Origin: a virus
Virus record (IMG/VR): IMGVR_UViG_3300005253_000412
Coordinates: 1 to 22,291 of that record
Direction: 5' to 3' (one strand)
Length of the DNA: 22,291 bases
The number at the start of each line of letters is the position of its first letter. Within the stretch, counting starts at the first letter, position 1. Made by a program: the position numbers and the translations under genes. The notes under the pieces were generated by a model. The model was not told the origin of the DNA. It made no database searches and saw only the letters and a list, made by a program, of their open reading frames with translations. This document shows, one piece after another, positions 7,301-14,510 of this stretch.

Positions 7301-7927
7301 CACGAAACGATGTTTCCCCAGCACCACCGGTACGATCCCGAATGGTCGCGGCAGGTTCCGAGCCGCCTCGATAAAGAGGGTCGGGCTATCCCTAACCGAG
7401 CCCCCCGCCGAAAGCTGTCCGGTTGATGACGAGGTCGCCGGCGCGATCAGGTTAACCAGCATCCGGCCCGCGATACTGACGATCGCCGAACCGATTACAC
7501 CGGATAGCGTCGAGGCCAACCCAAAGGACATACCGAGGGGAAGCCCACCGATCAGGGGTAGGTTAGCGAAGATCCCCGCACCCAACATCGGACCCAGGAC
7601 GAAGCCCGCGGCGAACACGGCTATCATCATGATGGTCCGCAGCGGGTTCTTGCCACCTCCACCGCCGGCCGGTACCACGCGGATCGTTATCACCACCCCC
7701 GCCTTAGGACGAACCTGCGGCCAGAACTCACGCGGGACCATGTCATCACCGATGAACACGTACGCGTAGGCCATGAGCACCGGATCGGGCTGGACTATTT
7801 CCAGGATCTCCGTGATCGTGCGACCCTCCGGCACCCACAGATCCACGATCTCGGTCTTGAACGGATGCGGTGCCGCGACGACCCGCACCTTACCGGTCGG
7901 ATCTAGCGCCAGGGCGGTCTCGGTCAC
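4346..7927 (-). CDS. Tail tip host-specificity protein, TipJ / lambda J-like
   Basis: At 1193 residues this is the central hub of the tail tip, which binds fibres and contacts the host. GTG 7927 overlaps the NlpC/P60 stop (GTGA) and has GAGGAG eight bases upstream. Order of parts: an N-terminal small beta domain (1-90); a Gly-rich linker (PAGGGGGKNP) and a long hydrophobic stretch (about 98-165), typical of this family and perhaps membrane-active; a hub domain with the phrase ARNLPRPFGIVPVVLGKHR (about 190-210); a middle region with FPRGLVNFDDRG and VVVEMQYRK that resembles phage-tail_3; a fibronectin type III-like domain (about 914-1013); and a C-terminal beta-sandwich-like domain (about 1085-1193) with NFDDRAGNVDDWEDWDG. 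It is intact. Host range is probably shared with the fibre encoded just downstream. Confidence 0.93.
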   Translation of the reverse strand: MTETALALDPTGKVRVVAAPHPFKTEIVDLWVPEGRTITEILEIVQPDPVLMAYAYVFIGDDMVPREFWPQVRPKAGVVITIRVVPAGGGGGKNPLRTIMMIAVFAAGFVLGPMLGAGIFANLPLIGGLPLGMSFGLASTLSGVIGSAIVSIAGRMLVNLIAPATSSSTGQLSAGGSVRDSPTLFIEAARNLPRPFGIVPVVLGKHRFVPPLGAQSFTEVVGDNQFLRMLVIWGYGPLKIENIKIGETPIADFDGVQIETNEGRVGDPAFTLFPDSVNQQDLSVALTSAGSWQQRTSAGNADELSVDITFPRGLVNFDDRGKRRNQTVVVEMQYRKVGDTPWLTPTFTAKTVSSSWVSGYTITFTHNRTSAVRHGFRWSVATRAAYEIRLRRTTTDNTDSSIFDLTFWSALRVITDEDPLNFPHPLAATALVIKATDQLNRSVDELTAELSSYVLDWNGASWAEAVSSNPASLYRHVLQSKALTEPLANARIDLAALEDWHDFNVANNFEFNMVRDFQASAWSTLADVAVAGRASPTQVDGKWSVTVDEEQTVPVQHFTPRNSWGFEAEKMFVDLPHGFRVRFTNREEDWRQDERRVYDDGFTEANATRFEQLNAFGITDPDHVWKFGRFNIAQLRLRPEQWTLNVDIEHLVARRGSLVMITHDVLLVGLASGRIKALQTDAASPPNVTGMTVDETLSMSAPKTYGVSIRTINDAELTRQVVTNPGDQTTVVFTDVIADADAPVVGDLFGFGELGLETIEGLVLSVEPQTDLAARLTVVPHSPGVYQADTGEIPAYVTKLTPLPTIPTVVILEIRSDESVLELGSGLTLLPRIAIRVDPINQVDLVLEVQIRATGTGEPYVPATWLNRTDGEILLGNIAEGATYDLRVRWNSPPSALRPGAWVERPGYSVVGQTTPPGGLQNLNISAFGGSVILRWDPLPELDVRFGGEVRFRHSPEADAASAEWQNSTSIGTAAPGADLSIQLPLKPGTYLGRVFDRGARPSTTIAKIDTKQASVLTFANVDSVTEDPLFAGTHTGTVATDGFLQLLAVGLVDDIPDIDLMTGWLDSYGGIGTTGTYDFGQNIDLTTVKRVRLTSHIKAFSAPVLDNFDDRAGNVDDWEDWDGTVQAETDARVWVRHTDDDPAGSPTWSAWNILDSAEFEARGFDFKVIFTSRDPAYNMKIDELSVTVEDVP

Positions 7928-8379
7928 CGCGCCAACTCCTCATGACGATAAAATCCGAGCACTCGGTGGGCCCCGGCCAGCTTCTCCCGGTAGTTCATCA
8001 GGCTCGCGTCGATCCCGTGCTCGACGTGAATCAGCACACCCGGCGCCAGAACGATTCCCATGTGCATCTCGGCCCTCTCCCACCGTCCGTCTATCTTGTA
8101 ATAACCTAGCAGGTGTACCCCGTCCCCCAACCTCTCCTGGCCTTCCGTAATTTTCCGCCAGACCGGATCATTGAGCCCATAGGTGGCGATGGCCCGGGCC
8201 GTCGTCACCCCGTCGTGCGCCTCCTCATAGGCGTCCAAAAAGGACGGTATAAACAGAGAGAACTGCTCGGCCCAGATCAAGCGGGCCAGGCCCCAGCAGT
8301 CACAGCCCTCGCGCGTACGCCCCTTATCCAAGAAGGGTACCCCGATATAGGCGCGCGCCCAGGGGGGCAAGCTCTTCAT
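7924..8379 (-). CDS. NlpC/P60-family tail-tip peptidase
   Basis: This 151-residue protein has the NlpC/P60 pattern of phage tail-tip peptidoglycan peptidases (lambda K and GTA cell wall hydrolase relatives): GCDCWGLARL with catalytic Cys28, then HMGIVLAPGVLIHVEHG supplying the histidines. It would cut peptide stems locally as the tail crosses the cell wall. The start at ATG 8379 (MKSLPPWARAYIGVPF) is chosen because family members begin just before the substrate-site Tyr/Phe region. A longer frame to 8487 would run back through the DUF1833 gene. It lies two bases after that gene's stop and overlaps the J-like gene by four, so translational coupling is likely. No strong Shine-Dalgarno site precedes ATG 8379. 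Confidence 0.92.
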   Translation of the reverse strand: MKSLPPWARAYIGVPFLDKGRTREGCDCWGLARLIWAEQFSLFIPSFLDAYEEAHDGVTTARAIATYGLNDPVWRKITEGQERLGDGVHLLGYYKIDGRWERAEMHMGIVLAPGVLIHVEHGIDASLMNYREKLAGAHRVLGFYRHEELAR

Positions 8380-8381
8380 TA

Positions 8382-8849
8382 TTAGAAGAGGCCGGGGAAA
8401 TGTGCCGGTGTAAACTGGCCCGCGGGAAAGGGCTCCGTCATCAGGTCCTCGACCACGAGCTCCCCCGAGACCTTCAGCATGTCCCACTTCACGTCCCGAA
8501 GAAAAAACACCGGGAAGCTAACCTCCACCGTATCGGGCGCGGAGGCCCGGATCACCTCGATCAGGACCGTAGGCGCTGAGGTAATCAGGCGAATCGACTG
8601 GGCGATCTCCCGGGTCACATTATCAATCGTCAGCCTCGCCCGCGGTGGCGCCTCGGCGTCATCACGGGGCAGCTCGATATCAAACGGAAAGGCGATAAAC
8701 TCGTCACCTCGGGAGGTCACGTTCACGGTGTTGTTGACCACCCGAATCGGTGGACTAATATCGGTATGATCAATCGTCAACAGCACCAGGAAAGCCTCAC
8801 CCGCCTCCGGGTCATAGACGTCACGCTTAAAGGCCGCGCTGATGGTCAC
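8382..8849 (-). CDS. DUF1833-family distal tail protein
   Basis: This 155-residue protein resembles the DUF1833 family, which lies between the tape measure and NlpC/P60 tail genes in many siphoviruses and prophages of proteobacteria. Visible features are a beta-rich fold, VNNTVNVTSRGDEFIAFPFD, then ELPRDDAEAPPRARLTIDNV, which is the characteristic conserved stretch, and a C-terminus LMTEPFPAGQFTPAHFPGLF. GTG 8849 overlaps the upstream stop by four bases (GTGA). It is likely a baseplate or distal tail component, with the order TMP - minor tail - DUF1833 - peptidase - J conserved. The biochemical role is not established. Confidence 0.85.
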   Translation of the reverse strand: MTISAAFKRDVYDPEAGEAFLVLLTIDHTDISPPIRVVNNTVNVTSRGDEFIAFPFDIELPRDDAEAPPRARLTIDNVTREIAQSIRLITSAPTVLIEVIRASAPDTVEVSFPVFFLRDVKWDMLKVSGELVVEDLMTEPFPAGQFTPAHFPGLF

Positions 8850-9208
8850 GGCAATATCTCAAGTGCGAATACGGCCTGCCACAGCTTATTCGCCACGGTT
8901 CCAGCTCGAACCTGGGTCCACGCCGGCGGCTCACGAAAGCGCATACTCACCGTGCCGCCGCTTATCGGGTCCGTCCAGTCAAAGGACACGGCCCCCTCAC
9001 TGATCGTCGTGTTGAAAAAGGTATCAAAGGTGGTTTTCTGAGGTCCGGTTAAAAACATAACCACATCGATGTGACGCACCGCGGCCGTGAAGCGCCTGCG
9101 CACCTTCGGCGGCCCGGCGTCCATCGCCGACCGCAGCGTCGCGGATTGACGCGTTTCGGTCACCTTCAGGTACGGCGACTGAGGTAAGGTGGCGGGCCAG
9201 GCAACCAT
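8846..9208 (-). CDS. Minor tail protein, distal tail candidate
   Basis: This 120-residue protein begins MVAWPATLPQSPYLKVTET and has the phrases MDAGPPKVRRRFTAA, FLTGPQKTTFDTFF and GAVSFDWTDP, ending QAVFALEILP. From memory this pattern marks small phage minor tail proteins that follow the tape measure gene in alphaproteobacterial and other siphophages. The start is ATG 9208, whose A overlaps the tape measure TGA stop (TGATG); a TTG at 9211 is also in frame. It probably forms part of the ring joining tail tube to tip, in the position of lambda gpM or distal tail proteins. This assignment rests on gene order and the recalled motif. Confidence 0.8.
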   Translation of the reverse strand: MVAWPATLPQSPYLKVTETRQSATLRSAMDAGPPKVRRRFTAAVRHIDVVMFLTGPQKTTFDTFFNTTISEGAVSFDWTDPISGGTVSMRFREPPAWTQVRAGTVANKLWQAVFALEILP

Positions 9209-11121
9209 CAACGACCAACCAGGCTCGGGGTCATACCGGCAAAGGCACCCTGGATCGCCCGGAACGTGCGGGTACCCGGGACGATACTTTTAGCCATCTG
9301 CTCATCTAAAAGGATGTCAAGTCGCCGCGCGCCCTGTATGGCGCTCTCACGGGTCTGTACCTCGGTGCCCGGGGGCGCGAACACGTTCACCTCGACCTCA
9401 CTTCGAACCATCACGGGCGAGGTGGATACCTGGGCCCCCGGGGTACCCACGGTTACGGTCTCACCCGGTGTGGCCTTAAAGGCCACCATCTGAGAATCGG
9501 CCCCGCCGGAGCCGCCCACCGTAAACTGCCCCCCGTGGCGAAAGCCCATGAAACCACTAAAAAGATCACGAAGGAAACCGGTAAAAGGCCGCGTAATCGT
9601 CTCTTGAAATGCGATCCGAGCAATATCCTCAAGTAAAGAGTTCAATACATTGCTCAGCTTTTCACCCCTCAGAATCGCGTCCTCAAACGCCGAGCTAAAA
9701 GCGACACCCAGCTCATCGGCCGCTCGCGTTCCCTCCTTCGTGGCCTCCTCATCTTTCTTTTTCTGCGCGGTCAGTTCCTCAACCCGCTCCGCCAGCACCT
9801 TAACCTGCCGCGCCTCCTTGACCAACTGGGCGATCTCCTCTTCGGTCAGGACTAGGCCAAGTTTTTGGGCTACCTCGTACGCCTTACGAAGGGCCGTTAG
9901 GCGCTTCCACTCGGCCCTACTCGTGCCCAGTTGATCAAGCTGACGACTGGTCGTGTCGATCTCGACCTGTATCGCTTTCTGTACCTGCTTGATCAGGGCC
10001 ACCCGCGCCTTCTCCGCGTCCAGTCCTTTACGGACCTCCGCCTCAAGGCGCTCGGCCAGGCTCAACTGCTCCGTTTGGGCGACGTTCAGGCCCTTCGTTT
10101 CATCGGTGGTTTCACGCAGCCGTAGGGTCAGGACGGTTAGTAACCCGGCTAGGGGTCCCAAGATGAGGGCCAGCTGCACCCCCTTCTTACCACCGAGTTT
10201 CAGGGCCGTCGACGCCACCAAGATCGCCGCAGCTACCGCCAGGATCTCGGGGTGAAACTTCACGAAGAACTCGGTCGCATCAAGAACCAGCGTACTCAGG
10301 TTCTTCAAGCCGCTTATGAAATCCGGGCTGGTCATCATCCGGGCCAGGTCGCGCATCGCCGGCATAAGCTGCAGGGCCGCCGCGATACCGGCGATGCGTA
10401 GCGCGTCCGCCATATCACCCAGCTCATCGGCCGCCACCTCGGACCGGGCGATTATCTCGTTACTCAGGACCGCCCCCAGCGTCCGGGCCTTCCGGGCCAT
10501 CCGGTCAAGACCGGCGGACCCCTCGTTAAGCGTCGTTACGAACAGGGCCCCCGATCGCCCGAACGCGGCCCGGGCTATCGCCGTTTTTTCAAGAGCTGAA
10601 TCCGTGTCCTGGATCGCATCCGCCAGGAGCCGAAGGGCCTCCTCCTGGTTTTTCGTGTTCTTCAGCATCTCAACGAGGCCGGGATTGAACTCCTGCAGGG
10701 CCAGCCCCATCTCGGATGAGGTTCGGGTCCGCAGCTCCGCCATGTTCTTGATAAAGAACAGCAGGGCCTTATCGGTTTTCTCGATCTCGATTCCCCCGCG
10801 ACGAGCGGCAAAACGAAACTCCTGCAGCGCCTCGGCGGAGAGGCTGGTTGCCCTGGCGACCTTTGCGATCGTATCCGCCGCATCGATGGAGCGCTTAACC
10901 AAAAAGAAAAGCCCCCCGATACCCGCCGCGGCCACCGCCGCCGAGCGCAAACTAATCAAGGATTTAGCGAACCTCACCGCGCTCGTTCGGGCACGAGCGA
11001 AGGCACGACGCATACGAGCGGACCCACGGCGCACGGCCTTGACGGCCCGTCCCATGTCCTGCTCGAACCTCGCTATCGCGAGACCCAGCTCAGCTCTTAG
11101 ACTGCCTATTGGCTCGGCCAA
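9208..11121 (-). CDS. Tail tape measure protein
   Basis: This 637-residue protein sets tail length and is probably ejected ahead of DNA. TTG 11121 is the start, with GGAGGG about eight bases upstream. The N-terminus (EPIGSLRAELGLAIARFEQDM) and basic helical region are typical. Hydrophobic stretches occur near residues 57-75 and 300-340, and a Lys/Glu-rich coiled-coil zone lies near 355-480. The C-terminal region has the recurrent tape measure phrase FRHGGQFTVGGSGGADSQMV followed by TPGETVTV. Using the usual 1.5 angstrom per residue, it predicts a tail of roughly 95 nm. It is intact and follows the tail chaperone, as expected, except that a lipoprotein gene on the other strand lies between them. 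Confidence 0.93.
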   Translation of the reverse strand: MAEPIGSLRAELGLAIARFEQDMGRAVKAVRRGSARMRRAFARARTSAVRFAKSLISLRSAAVAAAGIGGLFFLVKRSIDAADTIAKVARATSLSAEALQEFRFAARRGGIEIEKTDKALLFFIKNMAELRTRTSSEMGLALQEFNPGLVEMLKNTKNQEEALRLLADAIQDTDSALEKTAIARAAFGRSGALFVTTLNEGSAGLDRMARKARTLGAVLSNEIIARSEVAADELGDMADALRIAGIAAALQLMPAMRDLARMMTSPDFISGLKNLSTLVLDATEFFVKFHPEILAVAAAILVASTALKLGGKKGVQLALILGPLAGLLTVLTLRLRETTDETKGLNVAQTEQLSLAERLEAEVRKGLDAEKARVALIKQVQKAIQVEIDTTSRQLDQLGTSRAEWKRLTALRKAYEVAQKLGLVLTEEEIAQLVKEARQVKVLAERVEELTAQKKKDEEATKEGTRAADELGVAFSSAFEDAILRGEKLSNVLNSLLEDIARIAFQETITRPFTGFLRDLFSGFMGFRHGGQFTVGGSGGADSQMVAFKATPGETVTVGTPGAQVSTSPVMVRSEVEVNVFAPPGTEVQTRESAIQGARRLDILLDEQMAKSIVPGTRTFRAIQGAFAGMTPSLVGR

Positions 11122-11206
11122 TTTTCTACCCTCCGGTTAAAGCAATTCAACACGCCGCTCGAGTATTCGCCAAAAGGCTCTTGTATTCCCCGATACACCC
11201 GGCACA

Positions 11207-11212
11207 TATAAT
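11207..11212 (+). promoter_or_regulatory. Candidate promoter (-10 box) of the lipoprotein gene
   Basis: A perfect TATAAT lies 66 bases before the lipoprotein ATG, on the strand opposing the operon. The best -35 candidate is TTGTAT (11181-11186), but its 20-base spacing is longer than ideal. The 157-base gap between opposing genes is the largest intergenic space in this part of the window. This fits an independently expressed moron. Confidence 0.4.
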
Positions 11213-11278
11213 CTTCGGGACTCTGACAAGGCGGGCTAACGCTGACGGTTGACATCACCCCCCCAGATCGAGGCAGTC

Positions 11279-11494
11279 ATGCGGACCATCACAATCCTGT
11301 TGATCATCGCACTTTCGGGCGCCTGTACCGAAGTGGGAGGACTCTCCTACGATCCATCGCTACATCCGCCAGGCGGATATTCGGAAGCCCGCTCCAAATG
11401 CGGATCACGGCCGGACAACGAATTTGTTGCTTGCATGGGCAACTATGGATATTTGAACGATGAAATGTTCATTCTCTATCCAGCGCCTCGGTGA
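11279..11494 (+). CDS. Small lipoprotein, moron-like insertion
   Basis: This 71-residue plus-strand protein starts at ATG 11279 with GAGG seven bases upstream; an in-frame upstream start at 11249 lacks such a site. It has a short hydrophobic leader, MRTITILLIIALSGAC, ending in a lipobox-like LSGAC, so Cys16 is the probable lipidated residue. The mature part contains two further cysteines in KCGSRPDNEFVACMGNYGY, perhaps a disulfide. The gene sits alone, in opposite orientation, between tail chaperone and tape measure, where phage operons rarely carry extra genes. It has its own TATAAT box. Such genes are often expressed in lysogens or early infection; phage lipoproteins can block superinfection by capping a receptor. 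That role is inference only. Confidence 0.75.
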   Translation: MRTITILLIIALSGACTEVGGLSYDPSLHPPGGYSEARSKCGSRPDNEFVACMGNYGYLNDEMFILYPAPR

Positions 11495-11508
11495 ATTCAG
11501 ACGGCGCT

Positions 11509-12176
11509 CTAAGTTTTCTTCCTGAGGTCCTTTCCGCCAAAGGCGACGTTGATCATCTCAATCGCCGTAAGCAGCTTCTCAGGGGTGTCTTTCTCAGGGG
11601 CACGATCATCTAGCTTGCGCATGATCCGGGCCAGGTTAGGCAACCATTTCTGTCGTGAGAACGCCGCCACGTGCCAGGCCGCCCACAGGGCACGGCGATA
11701 ACCGGCCGTTTCGGCCGCCACCCGTTGCTCACAGAATAGTTGACACTCATAGGGGGTCAGGACCCAGAACTCGACGGGGGTCAGGCCCGCGCGGTACGCC
11801 GCTTTTTGGCCTTCTTCGATGAGCTTGCCCGCCTGGCCTGGCGATTCGGAGGGTTTACCGTGGATATCGGCGCCTCCTTGCTACCATAAAAGGCCAGGTT
11901 CAAAGCCTGCCGCAACTTGTCGATCACCTCAACCAGGGACGGTCCCGCCACCTTCACCATCTCCGGCGTGACCTCGGGCCAGTGACGCCTGAGCCCGATA
12001 GCAAGCGCCAGGGCCAATACGTCAAGATCGAAGTCATACCCGGCCTGACCTATCTTGACGTCAAAATCGGAGCCCAGCTCGGTCTTGAGCCGGGCCAGGG
12101 CGTCCCAATCAAAAACCAGCGTGCGAGCCTTACCGTCGAGCTTCAGGCTCACCTCGCCACGAGGTTCGTTATCCAT
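11509..12176 (-). CDS. Tail assembly chaperone, -1 frameshift fusion product
   Basis: Two overlapping frames form the classic tail chaperone pair (like lambda G and G-T). Frame 0 runs from ATG 12176 to a stop at 11781. A second open frame continues to 11509 and has no good start of its own. Shifting back one base at 11802 gives join(12176-11802, 11802-11509), a 222-residue fusion. The second part reads AAYRAGLTPVEFWVLTPYEC, then GYRRALWAAWHVAAFSRQKW, matching the downstream partner of GTA-like chaperones (Phage_TAC type). The N-terminal half binds tape measure or tube protein in this family, and the extension recruits the tube subunit during tail assembly. The pair lies between tail tube and tape measure, as expected. 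Confidence 0.85.
11781..12176 (-). CDS. Tail assembly chaperone, frame-0 product
   Basis: This 131-residue protein is the unshifted product. It starts at ATG 12176 with AAAGGG upstream. Its beginning, GEVSLKLDGKARTLVFDWDALARL, resembles GTA-type tail assembly chaperones (Phage_TAC_11-like), with a helical middle (LALALAIGLRRHWPEV) and a very basic end (SSSKKAKKRRTARA) that overlaps the slippery site. It would be made in excess over the fusion, as in lambda. The basic C-terminal tail is partly a by-product of the A-rich slip site. Confidence 0.88.
   Translation of the reverse strand: MDNEPRGEVSLKLDGKARTLVFDWDALARLKTELGSDFDVKIGQAGYDFDLDVLALALAIGLRRHWPEVTPEMVKVAGPSLVEVIDKLRQALNLAFYGSKEAPISTVNPPNRQARRASSSKKAKKRRTARA
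11802..11808 (-). promoter_or_regulatory. Slippery heptamer C AAA AAG for -1 frameshift
   Basis: In the chaperone frame the codons read GCC AAA AAG CGG. A one-base backward slip on C-AAA-AAG lets the A-site tRNA re-pair with AAA and continues into the open downstream frame (GCG GCG TAC ...). The site lies 21 bases before the frame-0 stop. It deviates from an ideal X-XXY-YYZ because the first base is C. Confidence 0.7.
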
Positions 12177-12209
12177 CTTAACCCTTTCTAAATTCTAAAC
12201 GGAGCTCCG

Positions 12210-12644
12210 TTACGCCAGGGTCGGCTGACCGGAGACCTTGAACGTCACCGACGCCGTCATCCGATCCTCGATCGGTACGTCGGGCTCGAAGCCCGTGATG
12301 AACCCGGCGAAGGTCCAGGCCACCGTCGGCGAATACGGGAAGGTGATCTTGTAGTTGATCAGCGTGTCCGTGCCGAAGTCACCCAGCAAACCTGTCGAGA
12401 GGTCTTGCGAGACATCCGCCGGCAAGAAGTTCATGTTAACGGTCACCTCACCGCCGTCCTTCATCCCGGCGATAAACTCCTTGTAGCCGGCCGTCGAATC
12501 CGTGTGGGTGGCCTCGGGGGTATCCCGTGATAGGGACGGACCGCCCACGCTGAGCACCTCCGCCACCTTGGTGAACACCTCCGGGCTCGCGCCGTCACCG
12601 ACCGCGAACTCGACGCCTAAACCAATCTTTACCGCTGTCGTCAT
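12210..12644 (-). CDS. Major tail tube protein
   Basis: This 144-residue protein is placed exactly where the tail tube gene belongs, between the tail terminator and the chaperone. ATG 12644 has GAGAGGAA upstream. It carries the recurrent tube-protein phrases FTKVAEVLSVGGPSLSRDTP, THTDSTAGYKEFIAGMKDGG and EVTVNMNF, and the ending MTASVTFKVSGQPTLA. These fit the lambda V/TTP beta-sandwich family that forms hexameric rings around the tape measure. No additional Ig-like domain is fused at the C-terminus. Its high copy requirement in virions fits the strong ribosome binding site. Confidence 0.92.
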   Translation of the reverse strand: MTTAVKIGLGVEFAVGDGASPEVFTKVAEVLSVGGPSLSRDTPEATHTDSTAGYKEFIAGMKDGGEVTVNMNFLPADVSQDLSTGLLGDFGTDTLINYKITFPYSPTVAWTFAGFITGFEPDVPIEDRMTASVTFKVSGQPTLA

Positions 12645-12665
12645 CTTGTGTTCCTCTCACTCTGG

Positions 12666-13073
12666 TTAGGTTATGGCTTCCTCGTACCATACGAAAAAAT
12701 CCACCGAGCGCCGGTATAGGCGAACCTCATCATCATAGTCATCGCGCTCCGTCTCAAAAAAGGCCCCCTGTATCCAGCTGCCCGGGCTGCTACCCACCGT
12801 GCCCTGAAACCCATCCAGGCGTTTCCGGAGCGCCTCAAGCATCGCCTCGACCTCGAGGTAGGTCCGGGCCCAACAGTCGAACTGCACCCGCGGGCTGGCC
12901 AAACCGACGGCCCCGTCCGCCGCGTGGGCCCGTTGGCCACTAACCCACTGATAGGTTATCGCCGGTACGGTCGGATTCTGCGGGAGCTTCAGGGGATAGA
13001 GCCGGGTCCCGATCAACCCGCCCAACGTCGAATCGGCCAGCAGGAAGGCCACGATATCGGCCGCGATGCTCAT
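12666..13073 (-). CDS. Tail terminator, DUF3168 family
   Basis: This 135-residue protein matches the DUF3168/lambda U-like tail terminator family: SIAADIVAFLLADSTLGGLI, RLYPLKLPQNPTVPAITYQ, RVQFDCWARTYLEVEAMLEA and a beta-rich end with RRSVDFFVWYEEAIT. It forms a ring that stops tube growth and docks the tail to the head. ATG 13073 overlaps the upstream stop by four bases (ATGA). Order and length are normal for the family. Confidence 0.9.
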   Translation of the reverse strand: MSIAADIVAFLLADSTLGGLIGTRLYPLKLPQNPTVPAITYQWVSGQRAHAADGAVGLASPRVQFDCWARTYLEVEAMLEALRKRLDGFQGTVGSSPGSWIQGAFFETERDDYDDEVRLYRRSVDFFVWYEEAIT

Positions 13074-13543
13074 CGTAGCCCCCGGATCTGCTTGGAACTC
13101 AGCTTGCCCGCCTCGGCCCGCTTCGCCAAACGACGAGCCGCCCGCGCCAAGGCGAACCAGAGCTCATCGCCAAGTACCGCCAGGACCCGGTGCTTGTTCG
13201 CGTCCCAGGCCGGTCTCAACGTAGGTCGCGCCCGCATCTTAAACGTCCCGAACTCCAACAGGTGCGCCTTCGAATCCGTCGAGCCCACGTACATGACCAC
13301 CCCGCCCCGGCTTAGCTTCGCCCGCCCCCGGCGCTGCCGCTTGGAAAGGGTGCTCTTGATTGCGAAACTTTTCTTATAGCGTCCGGTCCGCCCCACGGGT
13401 GCGTTGGCCTGTGCCGCCGTTAGCACGGGCCTCAGGGCCTTTTTAGCCGCGGCCCGGAGCACCGACTTACCCATGGCCTTCGGCAACCGTTTCAGGGCCC
13501 GTTCCAGTCCCTTGGAGTTGATGGCGAACTCTAGCACGATCAA
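13070..13543 (-). CDS. HK97 gp10-like neck / tail completion protein
   Basis: This protein of about 157 residues has the HK97 gp10-like signature: GLERALKRLPKAMGKSVLRA near the start, NAPVGRTGRYKKS, AHLLEFGT at about 91-98, and ARPTLRPAWDANK. It helps complete the head-tail interface. The frame opens with TTG 13543, overlapping the upstream stop, but GTG at 13537 has better spacing from GGGAG (nine bases) and may be the true start, removing two residues. The protein is highly basic and its C-terminal extension after the core motif is longer than in minimal members. Confidence 0.9.
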   Translation of the reverse strand: MIVLEFAINSKGLERALKRLPKAMGKSVLRAAAKKALRPVLTAAQANAPVGRTGRYKKSFAIKSTLSKRQRRGRAKLSRGGVVMYVGSTDSKAHLLEFGTFKMRARPTLRPAWDANKHRVLAVLGDELWFALARAARRLAKRAEAGKLSSKQIRGLR

Positions 13544-13875
13544 CTACTCCCGGTTACGGCCGGATCGCGGGCCGCGCACGAGAGCTCCGCCCAGCCCTGG
13601 CGTCGCTCCCCGGCGACCCCCACAACCTCATAGATCGAGCCCTCATCCAGCACCTGCAGCTTCTCACCCAACCCACTACGCCACCTGATCCGGTAGACCG
13701 TAGTTCGGGTCGCCAGGCGCTGCTGTGCCGCGAACCGCTCCTGTCCCTTGAGGTCCTTACGCTTGGCCCAGACCGTAGCCAGATCGACCCAGGTCTCGAT
13801 CAACTGGCCCGCCGCGTCCGGGGCCACGGTCGCCGTTTGGATCACGATACGGCGATCGAGTTCACCCGCTCGCAT
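13540..13875 (-). CDS. Head closure protein (SPP1 gp16-like)
   Basis: This 111-residue beta-barrel-type protein matches the phage head-tail joining family (Phage_H_T_join, TIGR01563): MRAGELDRRIVIQTATVAPD, WVDLATVWAKRKDLKGQERF and YRIRWRSG, with a typical C-terminal EVVGVAGERRQGWAELSCAA. It closes the connector after packaging and accepts the tail. ATG 13875 shares one base with the connector stop (TGATG), so coupled translation is likely. Confidence 0.92.
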   Translation of the reverse strand: MRAGELDRRIVIQTATVAPDAAGQLIETWVDLATVWAKRKDLKGQERFAAQQRLATRTTVYRIRWRSGLGEKLQVLDEGSIYEVVGVAGERRQGWAELSCAARDPAVTGSS

Positions 13876-14510
13876 CAGCCCTCATCCCAGACCTGATAGG
13901 GTCCCAGCAACGCATCGGCCGCCATCGGCATCTTGGCCACGATAGTCCCGACGATCACCTCCTCACGATGCTCGTACAGGTGGCCAATCATAAGCAACAT
14001 CCCGTGCTTGATATCCATCGGCACCGCATTACGATCACCATAACCCGCCACGAGCCGCACCGTTACCGCGTTGATCTCACCCCGGGTAGACGGCCAGATC
14101 TCCCCGTAAGCCGGAACGATCCGACCCGGTTGACTGTTAATATCCACCGTATAGTTTGACGTCCCCCAGGTCTGCTCGACCCCGTCCGTATCGGTGTACT
14201 TAACGGAGGTCACGCTAACCAACGGGGGCAGCGGCACCCGGATCGCGTCCGCCGCGAAGCCCGAACCGGTATAACCACCCGCCCGGGTTCGGTGACCCGG
14301 GAACCGATCAAGAACGAGGTCCCAGGTCTGGGTGAGCAGCGCCCGGCCCAGCCACGCGTCACAACCATCGAGGTGCGCTTGAACGACCCGCATCAAAGAT
14401 AAGATAAGCGCGTCCTCGTCATTCGCCGTATCTTCCACCCGCAGGTGCGCCTTCACCTCCGCCAGGGTGAAGACCAAACCAACCGGGGCCGTTATCAGGG
14501 TTAGGGTCAT
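13875..14510 (-). CDS. Head-tail connector protein (gp6 / TIGR02215-like)
   Basis: This 211-residue protein begins with the family signature FTLAEVKAHLRVEDTANDED, continues with an acidic helical segment and WDLVLDRFPG, then the conserved VPLPPLVSVTSVKYTDTDG and VRLVAGYG, and ends in a helical region with KHGMLLMIGHLYEHREEV. It forms the ring under the portal that begins the connector. ATG 14510 overlaps the upstream stop (ATGA) and has GAGGAG three bases upstream. Length fits the TIGR02215 form, which carries an extra beta domain compared with HK97 gp6. Confidence 0.92.
   Translation of the reverse strand: MTLTLITAPVGLVFTLAEVKAHLRVEDTANDEDALILSLMRVVQAHLDGCDAWLGRALLTQTWDLVLDRFPGHRTRAGGYTGSGFAADAIRVPLPPLVSVTSVKYTDTDGVEQTWGTSNYTVDINSQPGRIVPAYGEIWPSTRGEINAVTVRLVAGYGDRNAVPMDIKHGMLLMIGHLYEHREEVIVGTIVAKMPMAADALLGPYQVWDEG

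Noticed and set aside
10316-11140. Plus-strand open frame of 274 codons
   Set aside because: It lies antisense to the tape measure gene and has Arg/Ser/Ala-rich low-complexity content typical of GC-rich shadow frames.
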